A stretch of DNA of 64,000 nt from Hirundichthys speculiger (Eukaryota > Chordata > Actinopteri > Beloniformes > Exocoetidae), in NCBI GenBank assembly GCA_018398805.1, contig JAGFBZ010000855.1, positions 496,001 to 560,000 on the forward strand. Reading direction: 5' to 3'. The notes beneath the pieces are model-generated. The model ran no database searches. It had not been told where the DNA came from and saw nothing but the letters and a program-made list of their open reading frames with translations. Both the position numbers and the translations under genes were made by a program. Of the stretch, positions 1-23,045 are shown one piece after another (the stretch's first letter is position 1; each line of letters opens with the position of its first letter).

Positions 1-378
1 TGTATAGACACACATTATTAAGTTTCTTGATTAAGTAAAGTGAGCGAGAAGAGAAATTAGTGGTTTGCATTGTGTTTTTTAAAGCAAACATTGTCTTGAG
101 GGACTAATTTAATGATCTGAAGTGGACAGCATCAGCTGCAAGGGCAGATCAGAGATCAGCCACTTTAATGAATACCAACACCTTTTACTTTACTAGGACT
201 TTATTAGATGGCTTCCCCTGACATGGAGCATACACATTCACCAAAAACTCCACAGATTAGGCATATAGTCAAATCAAATGAACATCTCTACAGCTGAAAG
301 GAGTGAAAGGATCCCAGGTTTAAGAAGTTGTTCAATACTTACAACAAAGAGGGTCAAAGGTCTAAAGCGTATGAATAC

Positions 379-9303
<8,925 letters not shown>

Positions 9304-9960
9304 AATGATGCTGCTTTCACGGGGCCATCGAGATGTCAATTAAACCTGCAGTCGGTTTTACTGTAGCCTCCCTATAAAAGACGATTATTGAGAGAACCGA
9401 TTATGAAGGAACCGTGTACTGAGCAGACAACGACAGAAGATATGAGGCAGGTTTTAATGTCAGTTTACGAGACAATCGCTGTTAGCTGATAAGTCAATTA
9501 ATTATCATGTAATAGTTAACGCTGAAAAGAGGATCATGTACGACACCCGTACTAACCATATATTGTAAGGAAAAAAACAACAATAGAAATATTTATAACA
9601 CGGATACAAAGTATGAAATAATATAAATGCTTTCACAAAGGTTCATTGTTTACATGGCTACGCTAACCTGCAAACCAGACTGACGCTGCTCGGATATGGC
9701 GACCCAGGAACTCGCGGTTTCAACAGACAGAAACTATACTATCAGGACCGTCGGGAGAGAGAGGTTTATATTAAATAAAATTCCAAAGCGAGAAAAATAT
9801 ACATCCTTACATGAGTGAGTTACACAACATCGCCAGCCACGGTTATGTCATATTTGCTGGGCTTCTTCGCCTCTTCCGGTGACAAAAGAAGACGCTCCTT
9901 ATTCAGTGAATAACTTGTTGGACAGCGCCCTCTGCAGGTGAGTATCATTTCGCCGCAGCG
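9304..9960 (-). promoter_or_regulatory. ercc6: Probable ercc6 5' UTR and promoter region
   Basis: The DNA upstream of the ercc6 start is richer in CpG than the surroundings, and has an ETS-type CACCGGAAG on the minus strand near 9873-9881. A possible non-coding first exon could use a donor AT|GTAAGG near 9808 and an acceptor CTGCAG|GTTTAAT near 9346. These sites are inferred from sequence only and the transcription start is unknown. No gene on the opposite strand was recognised. Confidence 0.35.
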
Positions 9961-12558
9961 TCACGACTGCTCATCTTTTTTTTTTGGCGTCTAGATGGAG
10001 CCATATACCCACTAATTTGGTCGATAAGATGGGAACTAAGCAGCCTGTACTAAACTGCTAATACTACAAAAAAAATCAGGGGAGTTAAACTTTAATTCAT
10101 CAGTTTTACTATTATTATTTTGGTTTCAACTGACAGCTGATGAAGTATTTTGTTTTCATCAAATTATCAGCAAAGATTTTCAGTCAATATCTGATGTGTT
10201 CACTTAACTTGAGCAGCGTGAACTAAAATATATTGATCAAGACCCCATTTAATTTAATCTTTTCTTCTTCTCAATCAGTTGGATAATTGTATCCACTCAC
10301 AAAAATGCATACAGATCTTGCTTGCTCTATAGATCTTGCTCTATATTGTACTGAAGAAAAAGTCAGAAAACCTGCACATCTTGCCCGTCACAAACACAAA
10401 CACTGTCTAGTATTTGCATCTCTGAGGAAGTTTATTTCCATTGCCTTACAACAATAAATAAAACCTTTAATTAAAATATCCTCTGCTCTTTGCACTGTGG
10501 TTCCTAAGCAAAAGAAAGCAATCTTTCCAAATTGTGTTATCTGTATAAACAAACATTTATATAGAAATAGATATTGCTGTGACCTCTTGCTCATAAAGCA
10601 GATGAAGACTGACACACTGGTCTAATTTATGCAGTTGAGTGGAGTGCCTCTATCTCTAGAGACTCTGGAGAGGTTTTGGATATTAAAAAAAGTACTTTAC
10701 CAAATGAAAAGTGTGTCACAAGTGAGGCCTTCAAGTATAATTAGTTGTAGGCCACCAGTTTACAGAGCTCTGATCAGGTAACAAGACAGGCATGCCTTCT
10801 TCTCGGTTTCCTTCTGATTAGTAGATGCACAGGGGCCCAAGGAGACAGATAAAATTAAGTAAACTATCAAGCTTCAGATAAATCATTTATGCTGGGAATT
10901 AATAAACTGATTCATTCAAACAATATTGTGACTGTAAGGTTGAGTTGTGGAGAGAGGAATGCAAGTAAATTTCAGTTTTTTATATATTTAGTTAGGACTT
11001 CACAACATCTATCTCCAATTAGAAGGAGATCTCAGCTGCACTTGCTATATTATTCTGCACATAATAATTCAAATAAAGTCCAGTAAGTTAAAGTAATTTG
11101 ACAGATCACACTATGTTCATAGGATTTAATGGGTGGCAGAGCTGTTCCTCTTAAATCTATACCTTAATTTGTTAGCAACTCCTGCCAGCTTGGATGCAAA
11201 GGGTTAATAGATTTAAAGGAGGGCAGAAGGATAGGGTCCAATTTCCAGAGGGCCAGTGGTTTTCTGTTAACACTTCTGCTCCGTGTTGCTTTGCATTGTG
11301 ACAGTAGAATAACAAGCACTGCAAGATTTAAAGAGAGTCAAAGTTGTGCAAAGCTTGGTTGGTTTGCTTTTCTTAGATTTTCTATCAAGATGGCTCCAAC
11401 AACATGTTCATTATTTATGCCCATTTTATGCGGTTTTGAGGCAAATATATACTGTAAATGCACTTGGACATGTGACATATTTGCTCTCATCCTTGTGTGG
11501 GGGTACAGCTAAAACAGTGTTTTATCTGTTATCTCTTGCACGCTGTCCTCCTCACTTCGACAGGGTTTTAGCATGTATGGCCTTCATCAGTTGTCAGGGA
11601 CCAAACAAATGTCTTGCAGATGAAATCATTTTACAAAGACTTTGGTGAGATTGGAAGACATGAAGAAATTTTTATTTTTATTTAAAAACTATTTAACAAT
11701 TCTCAAGTGTACAGAAGGTGTATTTTTCATGTTGGTTTCTTTGTCTTAAGAGAGTCAAAAATACATTTCTCTGTGGGAACGAGCAAAGTTTATTGTGCTC
11801 TGACAGATGTGCTGATGGACTACATCTCTACTTAACTTTCTTTACTGAAATGTTCATTTATATTGTGGCTTTTGACCCTGTCATAAAGGTACTCATAGTC
11901 ATTTAATGTGCTAATTTTCCTCCTCAAAACCAAAATGTGAAATTTCTTCTTTTGCTTTCAGCCTTGAAAAATTAGTCTGCTTCTAGTCATTTTGTCTCCC
12001 TAACACATCATTCCTCAAGTGAATGTTAGGAATCTGTTATGGAGGCCATGGTTTTGTCTCAGTGAGGATGAATTCACTTTTCCCAAGAAGATAATTCAAT
12101 GAAAAAACAAAAATAAACAGAGCTAAAAATATTACCCAATCCCTTGATTAATGATGTGACGATGATGAATCACCAGAAATTTAGAAAAGGGATGATCTAT
12201 TTTAAACAGAATATTAGCTTTTTTTTCTTAATATGTTGTCATTGTAGATAATAATCCAAATTCAGTTTTTTTCTGACTGTAGTTTTATTCTGCTTTATTT
12301 CAATAAAATTTATCAGAGGTTAGGTGACTCCATTGGAGCTCAGCAGGAATAAAACAAAGTTCTAAAGAATTCCAAACAGACATAACATCATACACAATCT
12401 TTTGCTGGTCTCTTTCCTGCCACTGAATTGTGATCTGCTTTTGTCCTGACAATGGAAAGGAGGGGTTTCAATGTTTAGTGTTTTAATTTCAGCGTTTCAA
12501 TAGTTTTCTATGTTTGATAAACCCAACAGATTCAGTTTGACATAAATTAAAATTCTTA
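9961..12558. other. Intergenic, no gene recognised
   Basis: This is AT-rich single-copy-looking DNA upstream of ercc6. Open frames are short (under about 100 codons) and resemble nothing I know. No repeat family was recognised. Confidence 0.6.
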
Positions 12559-12869
12559 TGACTTCCAGTTCTGTGTTTATCACCAATGGACAATTTACAG
12601 TTGATCTAAATGATGCTATGATTCAAATCTTAGCTTGTAATCTGGTCATGGACTCGCAGCAGTGAGTAAAAGAGCATTTTATTTTGTCTTATTTAGTCTG
12701 AAAATGAATGAGGAGTCGAAAGATAGATATCATACCACAGAGGTTGTCAAAGAGCTTTTTGGTGAAAAAATCACCACAGCTGACGCCAGTGAGCCAACTT
12801 CTTGGTTCATCATAGAAAAATCTACCAGGACATTTTTGCGGCTTGATGCCCCATTAAAAGAAGATCTTG
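12559..12869 (+). other. Two adjacent exon-like open segments, unrecognised protein
   Basis: From the ATG at 12559 the frame reads MTSSSVFITNGQFTVDLNDA then MIQILACNLVMDSQ, and meets a canonical donor CA|GTGAGTAAAA at 12661. After TTATTTAG (12696) a second open segment reads NEESKDRYHTTEVVKELFGE, KITTADASEPTSWFIIEKS and RTFLRLDAPLKEDLG, ending at another consensus donor CTTG|GTGAGT (12869). The two frames join in phase if the 35 nt between them is removed. That is too short for a normal vertebrate intron; alternatively it is a frameshifted fossil coding sequence. I do not recognise the protein. It lies about 3 kb upstream of ercc6 on the opposite strand. Confidence 0.35.
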
Positions 12870-15800
12870 GTGAGTGGTTCAGCTGCTTCATTCACCCTCT
12901 GCCTTTAGGATTTATACAGAAATACAGACAGAGTGGAAAAGCAATGTAAGACATTACTTCCCCCTGATTATAGGCAGTTAAGCCTATGAAAAAGAAGATG
13001 AAAATTGCAGCTTCTGCACAGAGCGGTTTGGATAATGCAAACAGGAGCAAAGTCACTTGAAAACTGCTCAGTTCAGTGTAATGGGTGCTGCCTGCTCCTT
13101 GAATTTAGTCCAAGTTTAAACATTTTTTGTACTCGTAATAATAGAATTCATAAAGTTCTGATATCAATCTACCAACACCTAGTATTTCCATCACAACCTG
13201 AGACTGTAGTGAACAGTGAATCACACGCAGCCTTGAGTTTGACGCATTTAAGAGGAAAGTTTACTGCGGCTTGAGTGAATGCCTCAGGCTCAAAGTGGGA
13301 AGGGATGAGGACCGTAAAGTTCTCTGAAGCCTCAAAATGATAGATAAATTAGCATCAGTAAAGCACCATAATTGTTTGCAATATGTATATTCGAGGCACA
13401 TTGTACTTAACACATGTGTGGCCATGTGTTAAGTATGAGACGAATGTCTCCCATATGTTTTTCTGTCTCACTTAATACATGTCTGATTCTGTGTCTGACA
13501 GTAATTACAGGGGTGGGTTGGGTGCATCAGACCACTGGAAGCTGCTGTAGATCCCAATTCATCTGGTCCTAATTTTATTCAGTAGCAGGTGTGCATTTAT
13601 GTATGGAAAGAAACTAATAAAAAACTACACACTACTATACCTTAATAAATTTTGGGGTGAAGTATTCAAGATGTTAAGTCCAGCACAACATCTTGAACTT
13701 TCAGAAAAAGGACATTGAAGTGCACGCAGCAGCATGCATGCTGGTTCTGACATGTGTGCAGTCTGTCCATCTCTTTTGGGTCAACTTGAGTCAACAGATT
13801 ACTGGGAATTCTCACACAACTGTGTATTTAGCAGACCTCAAACACAGCTGGAACAGACCACACCGAAAGGAACCAGGATGAGGCCTGTGTGGTGCCATGA
13901 GACTTCACATGAATCCAGCAGAACCATATCTGATGTGGTTTTTGGAGGACTCCCACCAGTGATAGCTGTGAACCACAGTAATGCAATCAGGGCTGTTTTA
14001 ATGATGTACAGTGGCAGCAGTGCCCCTTCATGAGCATGGCCTGAAACATGAGCTGACTTACGCTGAGGGGAATGCAGCGCAACACATGTAGAGGAATCTA
14101 CTTGCGACTCTTTGCCCTCCATGGTCTGATTTTAAGTGTTTGGTGGTTGAATTGCTGAAACATTCATTCATAGATGTCAAACTTAATAATAGACATACTG
14201 ACAGGTAAAAACAGATCTGTCAAGCACGCAAGCAGATACAGAGGTACAGTAGATGAATGGACATCTAGGAAAACATAAATATCCCTCAACAGGAAAACGT
14301 CTAGTCGACCAAGTTTTGTTTAATTTCCCCATGTTTTAAACTGAGTTATGACTGTTGAATGTGTTCACAGGGAGAACTTATACCAGCGTTCATATTTAAC
14401 ACAGTCATTAGTGAGTAGTTAAATTTTTTTGTAACTCATAGATTTTCCTGATGCTACATGTTGTTTTTTTCTTTAAATCCTCACTTTTATGCAGCCCTCC
14501 ATGAGGGCATGAGGGCAGAAGGTTTTTGAACTTATTCAAAAACCTTTAGTAATGTGTTTTTAACAGAATCTTTTTAGTTTACACAAATTTCAAGACTGAA
14601 GGTAAATGAATCGTTACAAATCTCATAGTCCAAGTCTGAACATATTGATATTCACTCTCATACAGTGAAAACTCTTCTTAAACTACAAATGAAAATGTCT
14701 TTTTTTAATTTTTTTTTTTTATGTTCAGGTCAATTTTACTTGTAGCTGTGATTTTCCCATATATCGCCAAATTCTTCACATTTTCTGTGCCGCTGCCATA
14801 TGAAGGTTTGATGCCAGTGTATTGGGATACATGTATAATAAACATTTGAACAGAACTATTGTTTCTTGTGTATTTGCTCTCTTAACCAATGGAAAACATG
14901 TGTACTGTCATCATAAATATGTGCTCCACGTACATTTACAACAAGTGACTAGGGGCTCTCTGCATGGTAGAGACATCAGCCACTGGGAATTTCACAAGCA
15001 ATATAACAGATTTTTTCTGCGAAACTCAAGTGGTTGAGCTCAACAACAGGAATCAGTGCTGATTATTCCCTGAACCAAGCCGAACACTGCTGAAGTAATC
15101 ACTCTAAGGTTCACGAGGGGACATGATATAATGCATGGGGAGTGAACCTTTTAGTTAAGATGTGGTGTGTCTAAGGTTGTTTTGGAGAAAAATGGACACT
15201 AGATCAAAGTTGTAATGAAAGGGGAAAGACCAAGAGAAGCGCTGAATGGGACTTGGTTTTGTGACTGGGTCGGGTCAAGCTCCAAGTTCAAAACTCTCTC
15301 TTCCCGTCTCTGTGCTGAGACATTATCTAGATGTTCTGGGAACAGGAAACAACTCAACAGATCTTGCTATTTTTTTTATTATGAAATTGAACTATAGACA
15401 TGTTTAATGATTTGTCAAGAAGGTTTGATTAGAAAAGGAGTTTCTAAATAATATTTGGTTGTCTTGTGGGAATTTGCTGTCCTGCTGGTGATACATTTTG
15501 TGAAGCCATTGTAAAAGCATTTTTCTTATGCGATGCTTGGGTAGCTCTGATGCATATCACTACTGCTGGCTCATCATATTTTGAGGTAAAGATGCTACAA
15601 AATGTTGTTGTGTAATGTGCTTTACCTCAGTGAGTGTTTCAAAGAAACAAAGCATGTCATGTAATCTAAAACTAAAAAAGAGCCTAAAATACATAATTGA
15701 ATAATTCAAAAAAAAATAATTATGAAGCCTGGAATGACTGCGATGCAGTGGGAAATGTAAAATGAAACAAAAATTTGAATGCATTTTGAATACGCTCATT

Positions 15801-15990
15801 TTAAATTAGATTATAGGAAATCATTTCAATATAGTGGGACAGAGAAACAGATGACAAAAGAAATGTTACCATTGTTTGATATAACTGAGAACATACCACA
15901 GAAGCTGGTTGTTGTGTTTTTTATAAACAACTTCATGGGGATGGTACCAATTATAATTTCAAGATTCAGAAAATGTCATCAGTGTCATGT
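12870..15990. other. Intergenic, small hairpins only
   Basis: No gene was recognised. Two short perfect hairpins are visible: 13-bp arms TACTTAACACATG at 13404-13416 and 13423-13435, and 12-bp arms AAGGTTTTTGAA at 14519-14530 and 14535-14546. Open frames here are short and unconvincing. Confidence 0.5.
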
Positions 15991-16720
15991 TTCTGTTGGT
16001 CTTCTTTTTCTTGTGTTCTTTTCTTTAAAGCCGCTGTTCTGTCTTTTGATGTGTTACTCCTGGCTGTTTGGTCTGACCCTCCCTGCCTGCCTTCATTTTT
16101 CATTGTCTCCCATGATTATTGACGCCTGTGTCTCATTTACCCATGTCTTCCCTGACTGTGCCACCCGTTTGTCCCCAGCTTGAAGTGCATATATAACCTT
16201 TTAGTCATTTTTGAAAGTAAATACTGGTCCTGGCCCCCCGTATACTGGGATGGTAGTCATTGTTAGTAGTTGGTACAGCACTGTAAAGTCAATAATGTTA
16301 TCAATAATGGAGCAATCAGATGCATCTATGTAAATTCAGTGTAGTAGGAGTTTTGCATGAAGTATGCTAGACCAGTCACACGGATATTTTGAATACTAAC
16401 TATAATATTGAATACTTCTGATTGTGCAACCATTCAAATACTGTGTGCCACAGTTTGACAAAATATCAATGCATATACAGTATAATGAAGGATGTAGTTT
16501 TGAAAATGGCCCTCGCCTCCTTTTCTGTTGCCAGTTCATTTGCGTTTTTTTTTTTTTTTTTTTGATCTTCCCCTAGTGCCATTCCCTGTGTTACTGCCTG
16601 TTTTCTAGTTTCAGTATCCAGAACTATTAGTTTCTTTTTGGTTTTGGGAGTCTTGTAAAATAAATGTCACTCTTTGCTGTCTCCTGCGCTTTCCTGCATT
16701 CGGATCTTCTTACACACCAT
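15991..16720 (+). repeat. Probable degenerate fish interspersed repeat, pyrimidine-rich
   Basis: The blocks around 16040-16200 (Tccctgactgtgccaccc and similar) and 16570-16700 (ttttgggagtcttgtaaaat followed by a pyrimidine-rich end) resemble the two ends of a common non-autonomous fish repeat whose family name I cannot give with confidence. Unrelated AT-rich DNA and a T20 run separate them. The assignment is from memory of similar fish sequence, not from an alignment. Confidence 0.3.
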
Positions 16721-19700
16721 CTTTGATAATTAGATGCCATTGCATCTCAGTGGAACTCAATGCATGTCTCAAGATCATTTCTGAAAATTGTGCTCAATGG
16801 ACACAATTTGCCTTTTCATCCACCAGTGCATATTAAAACTGTACCTTGCAAATAAATAAACAAACTGAAATCCATATGATTCTGAGACTCCCCTCCTTCC
16901 TACGCTGGTCAGCCATACCCATCCTCTTCACAAAGAGTGTTCTCTCCTGGAAACAGGTCCCAATACACTTCCCTCTCACAACCATTTTCACCAGTACAGA
17001 ATATATTGAACCAATCACAGTGATGTGGGAGCAGGTCTTAAGTGGTGACTTATACAGTAGTGTTCAAGAACCACAGTTTAAAACCAAGATGCAACCAAGA
17101 TGGGTGCAGAATTGGATTAACAAGGTTTTTACTTCCAGACTGACTACAGTCATTCACCAGCATTCTTACTTCACTGTAGGCCATGTTGGATGACATTGTT
17201 CAACTACTCTGGTTATTGCTACATCACATGCTTTGTTTCTCTGATTGGTTTGGATGGCCGGCCAGGCTACCTCTCTCCATGGAATCTCTATGGAATCAAA
17301 TCCTCAGTGCTGTAGAAAAAAGAACCACCACACAGTAGTATGCCATACACATGGCATGGGTATCTTGCAAGCAACATAAACTACCATATAGACAAGATGT
17401 TTTTAGGGTACATATTTCTAGGGCCTTGTTTATTTTAGCAAAGTAAGACAAAGCCACATTTTGGTCCCGTATGACTGAATAGAATTTAAAATTCCTCAGT
17501 TACCAAACAATGAATGTTCTTAAAAGAAGACAAATTGCAATACTTATACAAACTTGTTCCTGGTATCAAATTTAGAAATAACTTAAAGAAGTTTGCATTA
17601 CAAATAAAAGATGTTATTGTTTTTGTTGTTAATAATATATGTTTTCAATTGAAAGTGCTATTTTATTAACATTGTCCAATTCTAAGAAGGTCTGTAGGGA
17701 TGCAGCAAGTCGCCATGTCTGCCCAAAAATACTCCACTAGAACTACTGTAACCTATTGTAACGCAGACAGATCTATGTCTCTGAGGAATTTAGTCTCAAG
17801 GGAGCCTTTTGTCCAAACTCACTATGCCCGCCTGTTCATCTTCTTGATTCTCTGCTGATTTACCACAGGCTTGTGGTGAGGATGATAGGCTGCTTGGGGC
17901 AGTTCTTCGTACGTCAGGGTAAAAAAGTGGTTGATTTATTCCAGCACAGGCTAACAGGATATGGAGCAAAGACACCAGTCTTGGCCAAGGGGTTTGAACC
18001 AGACCCCCCAACCCCACCAATTTGCTCTGGGAGTAATAAATAAGTCAAAAGCTTTGTTATCCCCTCACTTTTCTGCCCCTTCCCTTCTGCCAGACTTACC
18101 CTTTGTCCCCATTAACTTGGCCCCTGTCCGCACTCAGCATGATTGGAAACACACACCAAGAGTCACAGGGTATGGAGCGGCTACACTCAGGACAATAACT
18201 TGAATGCCAAATTGCCATTTCTAGCCACTCCAGTGGACTGAAAAGAAAAAAAAAAAAAAAAAGACCCGCTGTGCTGTTGAGACTTGCATCTTGTAGCCTA
18301 TGCTTGTTTTCTGCAGTTGTCGTAATGTGCGTACTTATTCTTAATTATTTATTAAAACTCTCTTTTTCATAATCTGATTTTAAAACAATCTGATGAGAAA
18401 AGCTGACCAAGTAAACAAAAGGCATGTGGCCAGATTATTCAATGTGTGAGTGAGCCAAATCAGACATGCTGATGTGTTTGGAGACCCCCATTGTACTTGC
18501 ACACTCACAAGTGTTTCAGATCCACAAAGACATAATGTGTGGGAGCCTTTGACCAATCTTGTAAAACAACCTTGTCAAACGACAGCCTTAGAAGAATATA
18601 CATATGTAATGTAACACTAAATCTGAGGTCAGGGGACTGAGATGGGAGGCTAATGAGTATTATCTGTCATTGTCTCATAAAGTACTTTCCCCTGCCAATT
18701 TGTTCTGGTTTCTAGACTTTAACAGAGAATTGGCAAGTTAACTGAACATCAGGCACTGATTACTAATATATCATGTGTCCCATCATTGGGTAAAAAGTAT
18801 AAAAATAAGTTGGATTCACAACAAAGTCTACTGTGTAAAGGATCTGAGGTTATTAGCCATAATATAACCCCTTGCTGCAGGGCAAGCAACTGCACACCTC
18901 TTGCCAGGAGTGTAGAGAGCTGACACACCACAGATTTGTGTATATACACAGGAGACTCATCCAGATAAATGAGAAGTTCTGCTGGGAAAGTGAAAGTCAG
19001 GCCCTGGAATAGATAATCTTGGCCAAGCTTGAAAGCCAAGATTCTATTAGTCGCTGTGCAACCCAATCTGATATCAGCTCTCAGACGAAGAGTCAGCAAC
19101 GAAGTCACGTCAGAGAGGAAAAATAAAGCTTTGTGGATACAAGTCAGTAGGGGAATGTTTAGACTCTATTTAAAAAATCAATGAGCAACTATAGAAATGT
19201 CAAGAGAAGACATTTCCCTTCCATTTTATTGTGTCTTTGTGTGTCCTCTCTTCTCCACCACATCCTTTCAACCACCAGTTCACACTTTACAAGCAACTAT
19301 GGATACAACTCTGGAAAATGCAGTTCCTGGCTGCAGCCAACCATGTCCCTTTCCTCTTCTTACCCACATCTCTCCTTCCTTCCTGACTCTTGTCTCTCAA
19401 CTCTGCTGGCTTCATCTGTCAAGAGTTAACTGACCAAGTGTTAAATCCCTCTAAAAATATATGTATCAAGGTGGTGTAGGTGGAAATGAACTTTTATTCA
19501 GCTTAGTTCAGATTTTGTTTTCTTTTATCTAAGCAAACTGGTTGCATTTTAAGTTTAAGTGTATATTCTTAAGTTAAGTTGTGTAGCTATTGTTGCATAA
19601 CCACTTCTGACTGACATGCTTACTCTTACTGTCTTTTATGTTAGCAAGTTCATTATGTCACCATTTGAACTTATGTTAAGTTCAGTAGAAAATAGACACA

Positions 19701-22700
19701 TGCAGGTGTTTCTTGTAAGGTTAGCTACTCAGCAACAAGGCATTTGTGACAAGGGCCACTGTGAGAGATTCTATCTTGATTTTTCATGCAGTCTTATGGT
19801 GTATTTTGATCAGTTCTGAACAAGAAAATAATGAAATGAGTTGACAAAAGGCCAAACTGGCCCTTTTCCTGTTTCATAGTAAGAAAATTCCCAGGCCTTC
19901 GTTTTTTAAATTGCTATATAACAAATCATTTTTATTTGCCATGTCCTGGTATTGACCCATAATTTTTTTATTATTTTGTTTTCATCACAACTTTGCGAGC
20001 ACTGAACTTTCTCATGTAAGGCCAGATGACTCTATTACCCCTTCACTATTTGCTTGCTGTCAGTATTTGCAAGCAAGTGTTTAAGGTCATGCCATTTTAT
20101 TGTGACTTTTTGTTCCAAGTTACTGTGTTTCCTGTATCAGGACTTTTTTTCTCTCTCTCTTTGTCCAGAATAGATTTTTCCTCACTGCAACATCCTGAGG
20201 GGACCCGTCCTGGTTAAGGGGATCCTGTTATCTCACCACATGTCTGTGATGGCCTGGAGTCTGTTCAGAGTAGATGTGCAGGGGAACTCCCTGTTAAAAA
20301 GATTGATACAGTACTCGGCAAAACAAGAACATTCTAGCCGTCAGAAGTATGCAATACATCTTTCCGTAGTATAAACAAAGTCATTCTTGGAAAAAGCTGA
20401 CCATATCTCTGCTGTGTATAAACATAGATCTATAGTATATTTATCAAATGACTGCATTTCCATTACCTTCCCCAGACACTGAACTAACAGCTATGAAGAT
20501 TTGGTCACATATAGATGAATGGAGCAGTTTTCCAAGGAAAGCATTTCATAATATTTAAGAAGATTTGTCAGTGCAGATGGCTCATACTGATGTACTGCAA
20601 AGTTGACATGTTGTATATTATCACTGCTATTGTGTTGAAGTAGACTGAAAAACTGCAGCTTTGAGGACAGTGAGAAGAGGAAATGTTACAAGCATTTACA
20701 TTCAGCGAAGTCAGCATAATTCATTACACATGAACGGTTTGATGCATTTATATTACTCCCTTGACATCACAGGTGGTTGAAAACGAGAGTGCAGACACTT
20801 CCACAAAAGGAAACAAACATTACAGAGAGGTGGGAGTCACAAACCAAAAATAGATTTGGAAAGCATTTTGTCACTTTTCTGAAGTTCTAAATTCACTCTC
20901 AAAGATTACAATTTTGCATGCATTAATTCCAATATTGATGGTTCATATAATGTTTACATATATAAGAACCCTCTACCTGTGTCATTTTTTTTATTTGTGC
21001 ATATTTTCTGTCAAAAAGACATGAAGTCAAATATGTCAGTCAGCAAACTGGCATATTTATTTCAAATATAGTAAAAATTCTTTGTGTTCACACAGGAAGA
21101 AGCAGAGGTGCCACAAACTAAAATGAAACATAAAGAGGAAAAGTTGTGTCTGGGAAAGCTCATTTCTCTTTTTTAAAAAAAAGGAAAAAAAGAATGAAAG
21201 TATTTTCTTTATGCTTTGAGCCTAATGTTAATCCCATCAAGATCTGCAAACCGCAAGTAGGGGATCATAATCATATAATTCCCTTGTCTTCATTTGTAGA
21301 GGACATAGGCCAGTTTACACCAGAACACTTACACTGGACTGTTTGAAATTAGAAACTAATCAAACACGTCTTGAGCAACCGCACAGTAAAAAAGGAGGAA
21401 CTATTTCAAAATGTCTGTGCTTGCAGAGAAAACAAAAGTCTATTTATTTTCTCTTCTTGGTCTGTTTTGCTTCCAGTTGCACTGCACTAACATAAGTGTG
21501 TGAGGTCTCACCTGCCGATAAGCTCCCATACTTTCCATCATACTGAAATATGTTTGAAAGATAATTAATCATTAAAAAAAAGTAAAAAAAAAATTTCTAG
21601 TGTCTGCTGTTGGGAAAACACCTTTCAGACTCGATTAAATACAGATGATTCTTTACTTTCTGATGTATCAATAGTGATGTAATACATCCGCCTGGTTCTA
21701 TTTGCTACTTATCAACAAAATATTGAACTTGTTTTCAGAATTTTGGCACTATCATTTTCTTATTGCTTCAGATAGTTGGAACACAGTGCGTGCACAGTGT
21801 CCGAGAAGAAAAGCACTGCTGCTCCAACTGCTTCATGTCCAATGTCATGGAAAAAAAGAAAGAAAAAGAAAGGAGAACATGGAAATTTGCCACTTGGGCT
21901 AGTTTGCTATTAAATATGGAATAATTTGGCTCAAATACACATATAATGTGCAGCCCCCTGCCAGTTGTTTTAGTAGCCTGACCGAATTTTTTAAAAAGTT
22001 AACCCATTCCACCCTGCTGGTCCCTGGACCAGTAGAGTAGGATGTATCTTCTAAAAACACAAAAAGCTGAATTTCTTTGATGCTTACTAAGCATGGCGCA
22101 ATAGTGAAATCATTTTAGAAGCTTCTAGTACTACTATTGACAAAACTAGATTTGCAGTGTGCTGTGCTTAATTTCAGTAACATGCAATTTTGTTTTCATT
22201 TTCATTGTTACAAGGTTGATTGTTATTTTTTTTACTGTTATAAACAGATTGTGGTAAAACTGTTTTATTTCAATGTTTTTTGTATATGTCTCTGTCATGA
22301 TGATAAAGATACTGGTTCAGAGAGTCCGTTACACATCAATACAGCCACAGGTTGTTCATGTTGGCCTATCACTTTTGTGACTATTAGTGACTAAATATGG
22401 AGATGTTTTTCAGCTGGAGGTTTAAAAAAATATCTTAAGTTACTGTTGTCAGCCCAGAAGCAGACTTACAGACATAACCCTCTGTACAGATGGTAAACTG
22501 TAGGTTTATTTTGTTTCAAACGGATGGAGCCAGCCTAGCCTGTTTCCCACTGATTCCAGCCTTTGTTAAAAACAAGGCTAAATTACTTGGGCCAGCAGTC
22601 TGTATTCAGCTGACAGATGGTATCAATCTTCTCATCTGACTCTCATCTAACCAGACAGCGGATAATATTGAGGGCTGCAAATTATTATAACCGTAACATT

Positions 22701-22949
22701 GGGATTTCTTTTTTTTTTCAGTACATTTCACACAGAATGCCATTTACACTTGATTTACGCTTAAAATTGTCATAACTAAATTAATAAATGCCACTGTCTT
22801 TTGTGTGATTGTATGAACAAACTATTTTAAACTATACCCATTTCAAGGTTTTCAAAACCATGTCTGTATTTGCAAAAAACATGAATATAATCATGTGCAC
22901 TGTGCATAAATGAGTGCACTCAGAGCATGTTATCAGTTCATCAGAGGGC
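16721..22949. other. Intergenic, no gene recognised
   Basis: This is AT-rich sequence with only short open frames and homopolymer runs (for example A18 near 18246). None of the frames shows a recognisable domain. Confidence 0.55.
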
Positions 22950-23045
22950 CAGACAGAGAAGAGCGATAGTCCTGCGTACTCCCACAGTTAATTAAGAATC
23001 TCCAATCAACCTAACATGCAAGTTTTTGGACTGTGTGAAGAATCT
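22950..23045. repeat. Remnant of the common fish 'CCAT-tailed' retroposon body
   Basis: The string ccaatcaacctaacatgcaa followed by tttttggactgtg matches the internal part of the better-preserved copy at 38640-38945. It is short and degenerate. Confidence 0.55.

Noticed and set aside
9304..9339. In-frame upstream TTG extending the ercc6 N-terminus
   Set aside because: Vertebrate initiation at TTG is improbable and the ATG at 9303 follows closely; the extra residues are not conserved in CSB as I know it.
15779..16183. 134-codon plus-strand frame
   Set aside because: It runs into a pyrimidine-rich repeat, has no domain and lacks plausible splice or promoter context.
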